From NCBI RefSeq assembly GCF_001642805.2, contig NZ_CP016948.1:2728001-2792000 (forward strand): a stretch of DNA of 64,000 nucleotides, in the 5' to 3' direction. Positions 36,594-45,652 of the stretch are shown here, piece by piece. Below the pieces are notes generated by a model. It made no database searches and was not told where the DNA came from. It saw only the letters and a list, made by a program, of their open reading frames with translations. A program made the position numbers and the translations under genes. Each line of letters begins with the position of its first letter. Position 1 is the first letter of the stretch. Source of the DNA: Serratia surfactantfaciens (GTDB lineage: Bacteria > Pseudomonadota > Gammaproteobacteria > Enterobacterales > Enterobacteriaceae).

Positions 36594-37661
36594 TCATGGA
36601 ACCAGGATCACCTTGATGGAGTCGGTCGAGTCCGCCAGGGCGAAGGCTTCGTCCCAGTCGTTCAATGAATAGCTGTGGGTGACCACGCCGTTGGAGGTCA
36701 CCAGCCCGCGCTCGAACAGATCGATGGCGATCTCATAGCTGTAGGGCGCCAGGTGCGCGCCGCGAATGTCCAGCTCCTTGCGATCGCCGATGATCGACCA
36801 GTCGACGGTGGTTTCCTTGCCGAACACGCTGAACTCCACGAAGCGGCCCAGCTTGCGGATCATCTGCAGCCCCTGGGTGACGCCGATCGGCGCGCCGGTG
36901 GCCTCGATGTAGACGTCGCAGCCGTAGCCGCCGGTCAGCGATTTGACGATCTGGTCGGCGTCTTCCTTCAGCGGGTTGATCACCACGTCGGCGCCAAACT
37001 CCTTCGCCAGCGCCAGCCGCTCGTCGATGGCGTCGATCACGATCAGTTTCTTCGGCGTCTTCAGGCGTGCCACCTGCACCATGCACAGCCCAAGCGGCCC
37101 GGCGCCGGCCAGCACCACCACGTCGTCCAGCTGAATGTCGCCGCGCGCCACGGTGTGGATGGCGCAGGCCATCGGTTCGATCAAGACCGCGTCTTCATGG
37201 CTCAGGCTTTCCGGGATCTTGTGCACGATGGCGTTCTCGGAAAAGCGCATGTATTCCGCCATACCGCCTTCCGCCACGTCTTTCTGGAAGCCGTAAATGT
37301 TGTGCGTCTCACACATCCAGTAGCTGCCGGATTTGCAGTAACGGCACTCCCAGCACGGTACGATCTGCTCAGCGATCACCCGCTCGCCGATCCGGTATTT
37401 GCCTTCCGCGCCCTCGCCCAGCGCGGCGATGCGGCCGTAGAACTCGTGCCCCGGCACCACCGGCGGTTTGACCCACGGATTCTCTCCCCAAAACATCTGC
37501 GCGCCGTTCTTGCACTTGCAGTCGCCGGCGCAGATGCCGCAGCCTTCCACCTTGATCACCAGCTCGCGCGCCTTCGGCAGCGGCGTGGGCACCTGTTCGA
37601 AACGATAATCCTGCGGGCCGTGGCAAACGACCGCGCGCATTTTTTCCGGCAACTGACTCAT
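36594..37661 (-). CDS. zinc-dependent polyol dehydrogenase (MDR family)
   Basis: 355 residues from ATG 37661, which has GGAGGAG just upstream; an extension to 37718 is not supported. Medium-chain dehydrogenase: CGICAGDCKCK and GHEFYGRI give the catalytic zinc ligands, the CWECRYCKSGSYWMC segment the structural zinc, and GAGPLG the NAD site. Resembles sorbitol/xylitol/L-threitol dehydrogenases. First gene of the operon, so the imported polyol is probably oxidised to a ketose (for example L-xylulose from xylitol or L-arabinitol) before phosphorylation. Confidence 0.9.
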   Translation of the reverse strand: MSQLPEKMRAVVCHGPQDYRFEQVPTPLPKARELVIKVEGCGICAGDCKCKNGAQMFWGENPWVKPPVVPGHEFYGRIAALGEGAEGKYRIGERVIAEQIVPCWECRYCKSGSYWMCETHNIYGFQKDVAEGGMAEYMRFSENAIVHKIPESLSHEDAVLIEPMACAIHTVARGDIQLDDVVVLAGAGPLGLCMVQVARLKTPKKLIVIDAIDERLALAKEFGADVVINPLKEDADQIVKSLTGGYGCDVYIEATGAPIGVTQGLQMIRKLGRFVEFSVFGKETTVDWSIIGDRKELDIRGAHLAPYSYEIAIDLFERGLVTSNGVVTHSYSLNDWDEAFALADSTDSIKVILVP

Positions 37662-37703
37662 CCACTCCTCCAATACACTCGTTAAATACTTGAAAAATCT
37701 AAA

Positions 37704-37717
37704 TGTTGACGTTGTCA
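37704..37717 (+). promoter_or_regulatory. LacI-type operator 1, polyol operon
   Basis: TGTTGACGTTGTCA, an imperfect palindrome with the central CG of LacI/GalR operators. With its 3' TTTT it is the inverse of the site at 37797-37814 (17 of 18 positions). It lies 43 nt before the dehydrogenase start, in the promoter/leader region. Confidence 0.7.
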
Positions 37718-37800
37718 TTTTTATCTAACAAAAAACAAAAAACGCTATAAAGTGATAAATTTCAATTGATTAATCATCAAATATCCAGGAAAACTCAAAA

Positions 37801-37814
37801 TGACAACGTGAACA
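37801..37814 (+). promoter_or_regulatory. LacI-type operator 2, polyol operon
   Basis: TGACAACGTGAACA, inverted partner of operator 1, about 97 nt away centre to centre. Such spacing (about nine helical turns) would allow a repression loop. The regulator is most probably the LacI-family protein encoded at 28962. Confidence 0.7.
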
Positions 37815-37946
37815 TAGAGCGACATATAACCAAAGCTGCAAAAATAATTATTTGAGCAAAATCACATATCGTTAACATTGCGGCTAAAAATGCTACAAAT
37901 GCGGATCGCGATCCCATTTACGGGATCGGCGATCCAGGCAGATCCG

Positions 37947-38900
37947 CTAAATCAGCAGGCGCACGCGATCGTAGATCTGGCGATCCTCCGGCCGCGACGA
38001 TCGCACCTGCTGGCGCAGGGTGCGCACCAGCGTGTCGATAAACGCATGGGCGGCGGCGCTCAGAATGCTGTTGCGCCGGGTGACGATATTCAGCTGCGCC
38101 GGTTGGCAGCTCTCCCGCAGCGCCAGCGGCTGTACGCGGGAGGCGAACTGCGGCAGCGCGGCGATCGGCCGCGGGCACCAGGTACACATCTCGGCAGACT
38201 CCACCAACGCTTGCAGCATGCCGAACGAATGCGCCTGGATAATGCGCTGGCGCGGCAGGCGCGCGCCGTGGCGGTGGAACACCTCGTCGAGCAGCGCATC
38301 GAAACTTTCCTGGGTATAGCTCATCACCCAATCCTGCTCCAGCAGCTGATGCAGCGAGGTGCTGTGCGCCAGCGGGTGGCCGCGCCGCACCATGTACGCC
38401 GTTTCATACTCCAGCAGCGGCTCGCAGTGAAACTCCTGCGGCGCCGACGACGCCGGCAGCGGCGTGATGGCGAAATCCATCGTGCCCTCGCGCAGCTGCG
38501 ACTGGGCGTTGGCCATCAGGCTTTCCGACAGTTCCAGCCGCACCGCCGGCATCTTGCCGCGAAACGCCATCACCGCCGGCGGCAGCACCGTCAGCATCAG
38601 CCAGGGGGTAATCGCCGCCTTGACCAGATCCGCCGCACTCCCGCGCAGCGCCGCCATTTCGCCCTGCGCCTGCTCCAGTTGGTTGAGCACCAGCCGCGCG
38701 TGCGCCAGCAAGGTTTTGCCGTAAGGGGTAAAGCCCAGCCCGGTCGGCGTGCGGATCAGCAGCGGCAGCGCCTGCTCCTGTTCCAGTTCGCGCAGCGCGC
38801 GGGTCACCGCCGCCTGCGACAGCCCCAGATGCCGCGCCGCCGCGCGAATGCTGCCGCTGTCGGCGCTGGCCACCAGCGCCTGCAGTTGATGCAGTTTCAT
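37947..38900 (-). CDS. LysR-family transcriptional regulator
   Basis: 317 residues from ATG 38900 with GGAGGTGAAC upstream. N-terminal HTH (GSIRAAARHLGLSQAAVTRAL), linker helix with LEQEQALPLLIRTPTGLGFT, then an effector domain of the TsaR/AbgR-like type. Divergent from the M20 amidohydrolase gene 138 nt away, like abgR and the abg genes of E. coli, so it probably controls that gene. Confidence 0.92.
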   Translation of the reverse strand: MKLHQLQALVASADSGSIRAAARHLGLSQAAVTRALRELEQEQALPLLIRTPTGLGFTPYGKTLLAHARLVLNQLEQAQGEMAALRGSAADLVKAAITPWLMLTVLPPAVMAFRGKMPAVRLELSESLMANAQSQLREGTMDFAITPLPASSAPQEFHCEPLLEYETAYMVRRGHPLAHSTSLHQLLEQDWVMSYTQESFDALLDEVFHRHGARLPRQRIIQAHSFGMLQALVESAEMCTWCPRPIAALPQFASRVQPLALRESCQPAQLNIVTRRNSILSAAAHAFIDTLVRTLRQQVRSSRPEDRQIYDRVRLLI

Positions 38901-39038
38901 GTTCACCTCCTGACAATCACAGGTTGTCAGCATAACCGAACGGCGGCTACCCGACAAAAACGGAGTTTGCTAGTCTCGATACCAACCTCTCTGCCCCGTT
39001 TACCGCCCGTTAGCCGGGGCCCTTTGCCGGAGATCGTG

Positions 39039-40220
39039 ATGATGCATTCACTGATACTGCCTGATATCGCCGCCGTTCATGATGAGATGGTCGCCCTTCG
39101 CCGCCACCTTCACGCCCACCCGGAATTGGGATTCCAGGAGTTCGCCACCTCGGATCTGGTGGCGCGGCGGCTGGAGGAATGGGGTTACCGCGTCACGCGC
39201 GGCGTAGGACAAACCGGCGTTGTCGCCACACTGCAGCGCGGGCCGGGAAAATCGCTCGGCATTCGCGCCGACATGGACGCCCTGCCGATCGCCGAAACCA
39301 CCGAGCTGCCTTACGCCAGCACCCATTCCGGGGTGATGCACGCCTGCGGCCACGACGGGCACACCGCCATGCTGCTGGCGGCGGCGCGCTATCTGGCGCA
39401 GCAGCCGAACTTTTGCGGCACCCTGCACCTGATTTTCCAGCCGGCGGAAGAAGGCGGCGGCGGCGCCAGAGTGATGATCGAAGACGGCCTGTTTGAGCGC
39501 TTCCCCTGCGACGCGGTGTTCGCCATGCACAACGTGCCCGGCTTCCCCACCGGTCACCTGGGCTTCGCCAGCGGCCCCTTGATGTGCTCGGCCGACACGG
39601 TGCACATCACCCTGCACGGCCACGGCGGCCACGGCGCGGTGCCGCAGAGCACCGTCGATCCAGTGGTGGCCTGCGCGGCCATCGTCATGAGCCTGCAAAC
39701 CATCGTGGCGCGCAATATCGATCCGCAGGAAACGGCGATCGTCACCGTGGGGGCGATGCAGGCCGGTCAGGCCGCCAACGTGATCCCGGCGACCGCCACC
39801 CTGACGCTCAGCGTGCGCGCGCTGACGGCGGCGGTGCGCGCGCGGCTGGAGCAGCGCATCACCGAGCTGGTCACGGCGCAGGCCGCCAGCTTCGGCGCCC
39901 GCGCGGAGATCGACTACCAACACGGCTATCCGGTGCTGGTGAACCACCCGGCAGAAACCGAGCTGGCGCGCGCCGTGGCGCTGGAGTGGGCCGGAGAGGG
40001 CCGGGTGATCCCCACGCTGCGGCCGTTCACCGCCAGCGAAGATTTCGCCTTTATGCTGGAGAAGTGCCCGGGCAGTTACATCTCAATCGGCAACGGCCCC
40101 GCCACGCCGGGCAATGCCCTGCACAACCCCGGCTATGACTTCAATGACGACAGTCTGTCGCTGGGCGCCACCTACTGGGTCAAATTGGTCGAGCGCTTTT
40201 TGGCTCGCCCTGCGGTTTAA
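39039..40220 (+). CDS. M20-family amidohydrolase (hippurate/N-acyl amino acid hydrolase-like)
   Basis: 393 residues from ATG 39039 (a second ATG at 39042). The frame is open far upstream but that part lies opposite the LysR gene and is not real. Metal-binding motifs: MHACGHDGHTAML, PAEEGGGGARVM, and later FTASEDFAFM with a conserved His in AMHNVPG. The dimerisation domain lies at about residues 185-295. These enzymes cleave the amide of N-acyl or N-aroyl amino acids and use two divalent metals. No signal peptide, so cytoplasmic. 22 nt before a binding-protein gene. Confidence 0.92.
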   Translation: MMHSLILPDIAAVHDEMVALRRHLHAHPELGFQEFATSDLVARRLEEWGYRVTRGVGQTGVVATLQRGPGKSLGIRADMDALPIAETTELPYASTHSGVMHACGHDGHTAMLLAAARYLAQQPNFCGTLHLIFQPAEEGGGGARVMIEDGLFERFPCDAVFAMHNVPGFPTGHLGFASGPLMCSADTVHITLHGHGGHGAVPQSTVDPVVACAAIVMSLQTIVARNIDPQETAIVTVGAMQAGQAANVIPATATLTLSVRALTAAVRARLEQRITELVTAQAASFGARAEIDYQHGYPVLVNHPAETELARAVALEWAGEGRVIPTLRPFTASEDFAFMLEKCPGSYISIGNGPATPGNALHNPGYDFNDDSLSLGATYWVKLVERFLARPAV

Positions 40221-40242
40221 TCGCCAACGCTGAGGAAATGAC

Positions 40243-41031
40243 ATGAAAACCATCAAAGGGCTGTTGTTGTTGCTGCCGCTGGCCGCGAGTTTTCCCGCGC
40301 TGAGCGGTGAATTCAGCGGCAAAGTGATCAAGTTGGGCATCGATCCCACCTTTCCGCCGCTGGAATATAAAAACCCGCAGGGCAAGCTGACCGGCTTCGG
40401 CGTCGATATCGCCCAGGCGCTGTGCGACCAGATGCAAGCCAGGTGCGTGTGGGTGGAAAGCAGCTGGGACGGCATGATCCCCGGCCTGCAGGCAAAGAAG
40501 TTCGACGCTATCGCCTCGTCGATGACCATCACGCCGCAGCGCCGGCAGCAGATCGCATTCTCCAGCAAAGTCTCGAACGCCCCGGCGCGGCTGGTGGCGC
40601 ATAAGGGCAGCAACCTGCAGCCGACCGCCGCCTCGCTGAAGGGCAAATCCGTCGGCGTGCAGCAAGGCTCCAGCCAGGAGGCCTACGCCAACGCGCTGTG
40701 GCGCCCGGCCGGCGTTAACGTGGTCGCCTACCAAAGCCAGCAGGAGGTGAACGAAGATCTGGCCAACGGCCGCCTGGATGCGTCGCTGCTGGCCAGCGTC
40801 AGCGCCAGCGAATTCTTCAAAACGCCCGGCGGCAAAGACTTCGCCTTCATCGGCGCCGAGCTGACCGACAGCAAATACTTCGGCGTCGGCGACGGCATCG
40901 GGGTGCGCAAAGAGGATACCGCGCTGCTTAACGCCTTCAACGACGCGCTGCAGGCGATCCGCGTCAACGGCACTTACAAGAAAATCAACGACAAGTATTT
41001 CGACTTCGACATGTACGGCGCGGAGCAGTAA
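40243..41031 (+). CDS. amino-acid ABC transporter substrate-binding protein (SBP family 3)
   Basis: 262 residues with a signal peptide (GLLLLLPLAASFPALSG). The mature protein has FPPLEYKNPQGKLTGFGVDIA and WDGMIPGLQAKKFDAIASSM, matching HisJ/ArgT-type polar amino acid binding proteins, and two cysteines near CDQMQARCVW. Directly downstream of the M20 hydrolase. No permease or ATPase follows, so it must use subunits coded elsewhere. Confidence 0.92.
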   Translation: MKTIKGLLLLLPLAASFPALSGEFSGKVIKLGIDPTFPPLEYKNPQGKLTGFGVDIAQALCDQMQARCVWVESSWDGMIPGLQAKKFDAIASSMTITPQRRQQIAFSSKVSNAPARLVAHKGSNLQPTAASLKGKSVGVQQGSSQEAYANALWRPAGVNVVAYQSQQEVNEDLANGRLDASLLASVSASEFFKTPGGKDFAFIGAELTDSKYFGVGDGIGVRKEDTALLNAFNDALQAIRVNGTYKKINDKYFDFDMYGAEQ

Positions 41032-41034
41032 CAA

Positions 41035-41100
41035 GCGTTCCCCCGTGGTCACCTGCCGATCAGGCAGGATGGGGAGGCGCCTTCGGCCGCCGGGGAACGC
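41035..41100. repeat. palindromic, three-way-junction element
   Basis: An outer 9-bp stem (GCGTTCCCC at 41035 with GGGGAACGC at 41092) encloses two hairpins: CCTGCC-GATCA-GGCAGG and GGCG...CGCC capped by a CTTCGG tetraloop. Just after the binding-protein stop. It could be a terminator-like 3' structure, a BIME-type repeat or a small structured RNA; no U-tract follows. Confidence 0.6.
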
Positions 41101-41175
41101 CCCAACGAAAACGGCAGTGTTAGCAGGTGGGATAGCGATACGGGCCAGGCAGGACGCCCGGCCCGATAAGGCGAT

Positions 41176-41508
<333 letters not shown>

Positions 41509-41653
41509 TTAGTAATACACAGATTCATTTGCTTACGGCCACATGGCACCAAGATACAGGTTTGTGGCGGTCCGGCACAACAGTGATTGCCTTATCTTAC
41601 CCACTTTGCCCCGGCGGCCAAAACCCAAAGCGCCACCTTCATGATCTGACCCC

Positions 41654-42721
41654 TTATTCACGCCCGGCGGCGGTGCAAACCTGGAGCAGATCCCCTAACT
41701 CTTCCAGCTGTTGCGCCAGCTCCATGCTGAGCCAGACATAGCCGTAAATCGGCGCTTCGCCGTGCTGGCCGAGGCTAACCTCCTGCATCAGCGTTTTCAG
41801 CTCGCCGGCGATCTCCGCCAACTGCCCCGCCGCCGCCTGCCGCTGCGCCTGAGGCCCTTCGCGCATCAGCAGCGCCAGCGATTCCAGCGAGCTCAACGTC
41901 AGCAATTGGGTGCTGCGCAGCGTGCGAGCGTTCAGCATGATGAAGTGCGTTTCGCGCGAGGCCCAGTAGGCGTCGGCCATCAGCTCCAGCGTGCACACCA
42001 GATTGCGGCTGAGGGTTTGCACCGCTTCGAACACCGTTTTGGGAATGCGGGTTTCCTTACTGGCGGGCACGATCAGGCTGCGCAGCTTCACCACCTGATT
42101 CAACAAATCCTTGAGCTGCGGCTCCAGCCGCGGCCGCTCAATGACGTTCGGTGAAAAATAGGCGCCGTAGATGCGGGCGGCGGTTTGCAGGCAGTCCGCC
42201 ATTTGCATGCGCCACAGAATGTAGGCGCGTTGCGGGTAGATGCTGGTAAACAGCAGCGCCAGCAGCGAACCGAAAATCACATCGCCGCTGCGCCACAGCG
42301 CGGTGTGCATGTCGCCGGCGCCCGCGCCGCACACCACCGCCAGCGTGATCCCCACCAGCAGCGCCATATAGGGCCGTTTGCCGAGCGTCAGGTAACCGCA
42401 GACGAACATCACCACGCCGCACCATGCCAGCATCAGCGGCAGCGAATAGAGCTCGAGGTACAGGGCGATCAGGCCGGAAACAGCGCCGAACACCGTGCCG
42501 GCGATGCGTTGCAGCGCCCGCTGCAGCACGTTGCCCCAAAACGAGATCGGCCCCATCACCACCACCAGGGTGATCAACGGCCAGGTGCCTTCAGGCACCG
42601 CCAGCAGGCGGATCAGCAGAAAAGTCAGGATAAACGCCAGCCCGATGCGCACGCCGTGGACGACGCGATAATGGCGATAGGTCAGCAGCTCAAGGGAAGA
42701 GATTTTTCGATCGAGGCGCAC
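41654..42721 (-). CDS. yeeA: FUSC-family inner membrane protein YeeA
   Basis: 355 residues from GTG 42721 with GGAGG upstream; E. coli YeeA has similar length and starts at the same point (ISSLELLTYRHYRVVHG...). About six N-terminal membrane segments (WPLITLVVVMGPISFWGNV) then a C-terminal cytoplasmic domain with VPASKETRIPK and PIYGYVWLSMELAQQLE. FUSC proteins are aromatic-acid-efflux-like; YeeA's substrate is unknown. An upstream in-frame extension to 42868 is not supported. Confidence 0.92.
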   Translation of the reverse strand: MRLDRKISSLELLTYRHYRVVHGVRIGLAFILTFLLIRLLAVPEGTWPLITLVVVMGPISFWGNVLQRALQRIAGTVFGAVSGLIALYLELYSLPLMLAWCGVVMFVCGYLTLGKRPYMALLVGITLAVVCGAGAGDMHTALWRSGDVIFGSLLALLFTSIYPQRAYILWRMQMADCLQTAARIYGAYFSPNVIERPRLEPQLKDLLNQVVKLRSLIVPASKETRIPKTVFEAVQTLSRNLVCTLELMADAYWASRETHFIMLNARTLRSTQLLTLSSLESLALLMREGPQAQRQAAAGQLAEIAGELKTLMQEVSLGQHGEAPIYGYVWLSMELAQQLEELGDLLQVCTAAGRE

Positions 42722-42815
42722 GATGCCTCCGATAAGTACCAGCCAGGCCGCTATTTTAACGGAGGAAGCGCGACAAGGAAAAGGCGAATGAGGCGTCCCC
42801 CATTCGCACTCAGGC

Positions 42816-43583
42816 TCAGGCGACGTATTTGTCGACCAGCGCGCGCAGAACGGCGGCGGTCTCAACATCCATCACGCCGTCATACTTCTGCTGACGGAAG
42901 TGCAACTGGAACGCGCGCACCAGCTGGCGATAGCCTTCTGCGGTGTTCGCCGCCGAGGTGTCGTAGCCGTATTGGGCGAACAGTTTCAACAGCTCGGCCT
43001 GCGCCGGCAGCCCCTGGCTGCAATATTCCTGCTGGCGCTGCTGCTTGGTCGCTTCGTCATACCAGGCGCCGACTCCGGCCTGATACAGCTGCTGCCACGG
43101 GAACTGCGGGCCCGGATCGCTCTTGCGGCCCGGCGCGATGTCGGAGTGCGCCACCACGTTCACCGGCGAGATGTCCGGATAACGCTGCAGGATGTTCTGC
43201 GCCAGCTGGGTGACCGCCTCGATCTGCTGCGGGTTGAACGGCGGGAAGGTGATGTTCTCACCGTCGCCGCTCGCCAGGTTAACGATCTCGATGCCGATCG
43301 AGGTGTCGTTGATGTTGCTGCGGGTGCCCCACTGGCTGGTACCGGCATGCCAGGCGCGTTCGTTCTCGTCCACCAGGTTGAAAATGCGCACGCCGTTGAA
43401 GCCGGCGGCCTGATAGGTGGCCTCGGTCGGATCCGGCACCAGATAGTGCGCGCTGACCGATTTTCCGGTCAATGACTTCACCGAGTCGGCGAAGTTTTGC
43501 GCCGTGTAGTGCAGCACCAGAAAGCGCACGCGGTGGCCGAAGCTGGCGACCGATCGGTAGCTATTGTAATCAATCTTGTACAT
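42816..43583 (-). CDS. N-acetylmuramoyl-L-alanine amidase, AmiD-like
   Basis: 255-residue zinc amidase of the Amidase_2 family followed by a C-terminal peptidoglycan-binding helix bundle (FAQYGYDTSAANTAEGYRQL). Zinc ligands: His25 in FLVLHYTAQ, a His in VNVVAHSDIAPGRKSDPG and the Asp of the same motif. Cleaves MurNAc-L-Ala bonds; AmiD in E. coli is an outer-membrane lipoprotein. Here the protein begins directly at MYKIDYNSY with no signal peptide or lipobox. It is therefore AmiD-like in sequence but predicted cytoplasmic unless exported another way. Divergent from an S24 repressor gene. Confidence 0.9.
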   Translation of the reverse strand: MYKIDYNSYRSVASFGHRVRFLVLHYTAQNFADSVKSLTGKSVSAHYLVPDPTEATYQAAGFNGVRIFNLVDENERAWHAGTSQWGTRSNINDTSIGIEIVNLASGDGENITFPPFNPQQIEAVTQLAQNILQRYPDISPVNVVAHSDIAPGRKSDPGPQFPWQQLYQAGVGAWYDEATKQQRQQEYCSQGLPAQAELLKLFAQYGYDTSAANTAEGYRQLVRAFQLHFRQQKYDGVMDVETAAVLRALVDKYVA

Positions 43584-43759
43584 CGTAAAGTCCCTCTCTC
43601 GTTTGATTTCACTGAGCGGCCCCTCATCATGACAGGCCGCCCCGCACAGGTGAACCTTCGGCTCACCTTTTCTGTTTTAGCTAATTGCTAAATCATGCGC
43701 AAGTATTTTTTAGCAAAACCGTTATTTACCTTTTTGCTAAAGAGTGCGATCATCAAACG
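43584..43759. promoter_or_regulatory. divergent amidase/S24 regulator promoter with repeated TTAGCAA boxes
   Basis: Contains TTTTAGCTAATTGCTAAAT (43675-43693, palindromic), TTTTAGCAAAA (43707-43717) and TTTTGCTAAA (43732-43741): four copies of TTAGC(A/T)A in both orientations, as expected for multi-site phage-type repressor operators. A separate hairpin AGGTGA...TCACCT lies at 43648-43668. Confidence 0.65.
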
Positions 43760-44506
43760 ATGGAAACTAAAGAAATCAGGCGCAACAATCTGCGCGAATT
43801 GATGGCCCGCTACGCCCGGCAAGGTGTCAACCAGAATGAGTTCGCCACGCTGGTTGAATCTTCCGCGCCAACGCTGAGCCAAATCATCGGGGAAAAATCC
43901 TCCCGCAATCTTGGCGACAATCTGGCCAGGCGGATCGAGGCCAGGCTGAATTTGCCTAAGGGCTGGTTCGACGTATTTCATGAAAAGCAGCTGGTGCGCC
44001 CGTTTGACAACGTGGCGGCGGAGTCGGACTTCCAACCCGCCCGTTTGAAACCGGTGGTATGGGAAGATACCGAACAAGACAAGGAAGAGTTTGTGGAGAT
44101 CCCGCTGCTGGATATCGATTTTTCCGCCGGCGACGGCTGCTACGAAATCGTCGATCGCGAGGAGTTTTCGCTGATCTTTCGCCGTTACTATCTGCACAAG
44201 ATGGGGGTGGCGGTCAACGCCGCGCGCATCATCCGCATCTCCGGCTCCAGCATGGAGCCGCGCCTGCAGGATGGCGACGTGGTCGGCATCAACACCGACG
44301 ACACGCGCATTCGCGAAGGCAAGACCTACGCCATCCGCCACGGCAATTTGCTGCGGGTGAAGGTGCTGATCGAACAGCCGGACGGCGGCGTCATCATCCG
44401 CTCCCTCAACCGGGAAGAGTACCAGGACGAGCATCTCAGCTATCAGCAGCGCAAAGAGCAACTGGTGGTGCTCGGCCGCGTCTTCTGGTCGTCTTCGTCC
44501 TGGTAA
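43760..44506 (+). CDS. XRE/S24 (LexA-like, phage-repressor-type) regulator
   Basis: 248 residues from ATG 43760. N-terminal helix-turn-helix (NQNEFATLVESSAPTLSQII), then a peptidase-S24 domain with autocleavage dyad Ser164 (SGSSMEPRL) and Lys200 (LLRVKV). The putative scissile Ala-Gly is at 123-124 (FSAGDG). Such proteins are cleaved with RecA after DNA damage. Divergent from the amidase; the TTAGCAA boxes between them are likely operators, giving damage-inducible control of a cell-wall amidase (inference). Confidence 0.9.
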   Translation: METKEIRRNNLRELMARYARQGVNQNEFATLVESSAPTLSQIIGEKSSRNLGDNLARRIEARLNLPKGWFDVFHEKQLVRPFDNVAAESDFQPARLKPVVWEDTEQDKEEFVEIPLLDIDFSAGDGCYEIVDREEFSLIFRRYYLHKMGVAVNAARIIRISGSSMEPRLQDGDVVGINTDDTRIREGKTYAIRHGNLLRVKVLIEQPDGGVIIRSLNREEYQDEHLSYQQRKEQLVVLGRVFWSSSSW

Positions 44507-44542
44507 CGGACGACAACGTCGGGCGCCCGTTGCGCCCGGCGG

Positions 44543-45652
44543 TTACTTGAAGTCCACCACCATCTGCTGCTGGATAGACAACCCGCGGGTCGACTGCACG
44601 CAACCGGCGATGTAGTCGGTGAAACGCGGCGGTTTCGGCATGCCCAGCTTGAGGATCTTCTCGTTGCTGAAACGCACGTTGAGCATGGCGAACGATCCGT
44701 ACAGGCGCATCGCCTTCAGCATCAGCCGCTCGTTGCACGGGCCGAAAATGTCTTTCAACTGCCGGCGCATTTTCACCAGCGCGTCGTAGGTTACTTGCGC
44801 ATACTCATCGCCCACCGGCGCTTTTTCCAGCGCCGCCGCCATGGCGTTGTCAATTTCGGCAAAGCTGACGCTGCTCTCTACGCCGGCGGAGATGTGATAA
44901 ACATCGTTCTCCAGCGTTTCGCTGTTCATCAGCATCACCAGCGCATCCGCACAGTAGTCCGCCGGGATCACGTCGATATTGTCCTGCAGCGAGCACATGA
45001 ACTTGCGCAGCATCAGCGCCATGCCGAATACCCAGAAAATGCTGCTGGAAGGCTGACAGCCCAGGCGAGTGTGCCCCACCACGATCGACGGACGCGCGAT
45101 GGTCAGCGGCATTTGCGGGCAGCGTTGGCGCATCAGCTGTTCGATGGTGGATTTGGAACGCGTATATTCCACCAGGTGCTCGGCGTCTTCCTCAAACTCG
45201 CCGCTCTCCGCCACCAGCGAACCCGGTTCCGGCGAACAGGACATGGCGGTGCCGACATGCAGGAAACGTTTTAACCCCGGCACCTGCGCCATTCTTTCGG
45301 CAAAGGCCAGGGTGCCTTCCACGTTTACCTTCCAAATGAGCGGGTTATTACCAAATGATGCAACGGCAGCACAGTTAATAACGTGCGTGACATTGTTAAT
45401 GCGTGCGTCAGTTAAAAACTCGGCCGGCTCGGAAAGATCGCCCAACAATATATTTTCTATCGTGATTTTAGAAAGCAGGTTCGCGTCGATATTAAACTTT
45501 TCCATATTCGCGCGAATACGGGCCAGCCCTTGCTGCGCATCCTCGGCGCGCACCAGTAAAAGATAATTAATAGACTGATTTTCAATCAATAATTTTTCGA
45601 GAACTGCACCACCGAGAAAGCCGGTAGCGCCGGTCAACAGTAGCGTTTTCAT
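44543..45652 (-). CDS. extended SDR, thioester-reductase-like (NAD_binding_4)
   Basis: 369 residues from ATG 45652; an upstream in-frame extension to 45742 is unsupported. Rossmann motif TGATGFLGG at the N-terminus; VINCAAVASFG, HVGTAMSCSPE and VEYTRSKSTIEQ (YTRSK, the catalytic YxxxK) match the terminal-reductase/fatty acyl-CoA reductase branch of extended SDRs. Members reduce thioesters to aldehydes or alcohols. It stands alone here, without a carrier-protein partner, so the substrate is unknown. Confidence 0.85.
   Translation of the reverse strand: MKTLLLTGATGFLGGAVLEKLLIENQSINYLLLVRAEDAQQGLARIRANMEKFNIDANLLSKITIENILLGDLSEPAEFLTDARINNVTHVINCAAVASFGNNPLIWKVNVEGTLAFAERMAQVPGLKRFLHVGTAMSCSPEPGSLVAESGEFEEDAEHLVEYTRSKSTIEQLMRQRCPQMPLTIARPSIVVGHTRLGCQPSSSIFWVFGMALMLRKFMCSLQDNIDVIPADYCADALVMLMNSETLENDVYHISAGVESSVSFAEIDNAMAAALEKAPVGDEYAQVTYDALVKMRRQLKDIFGPCNERLMLKAMRLYGSFAMLNVRFSNEKILKLGMPKPPRFTDYIAGCVQSTRGLSIQQQMVVDFK

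Noticed and set aside
37878..39038. Upstream 387-codon in-frame extension of the M20 amidohydrolase
   Set aside because: It lies antisense to a clear LysR gene, its product is an Arg/His/Gln-rich shadow sequence, and conserved M20 sequence begins at 39039.
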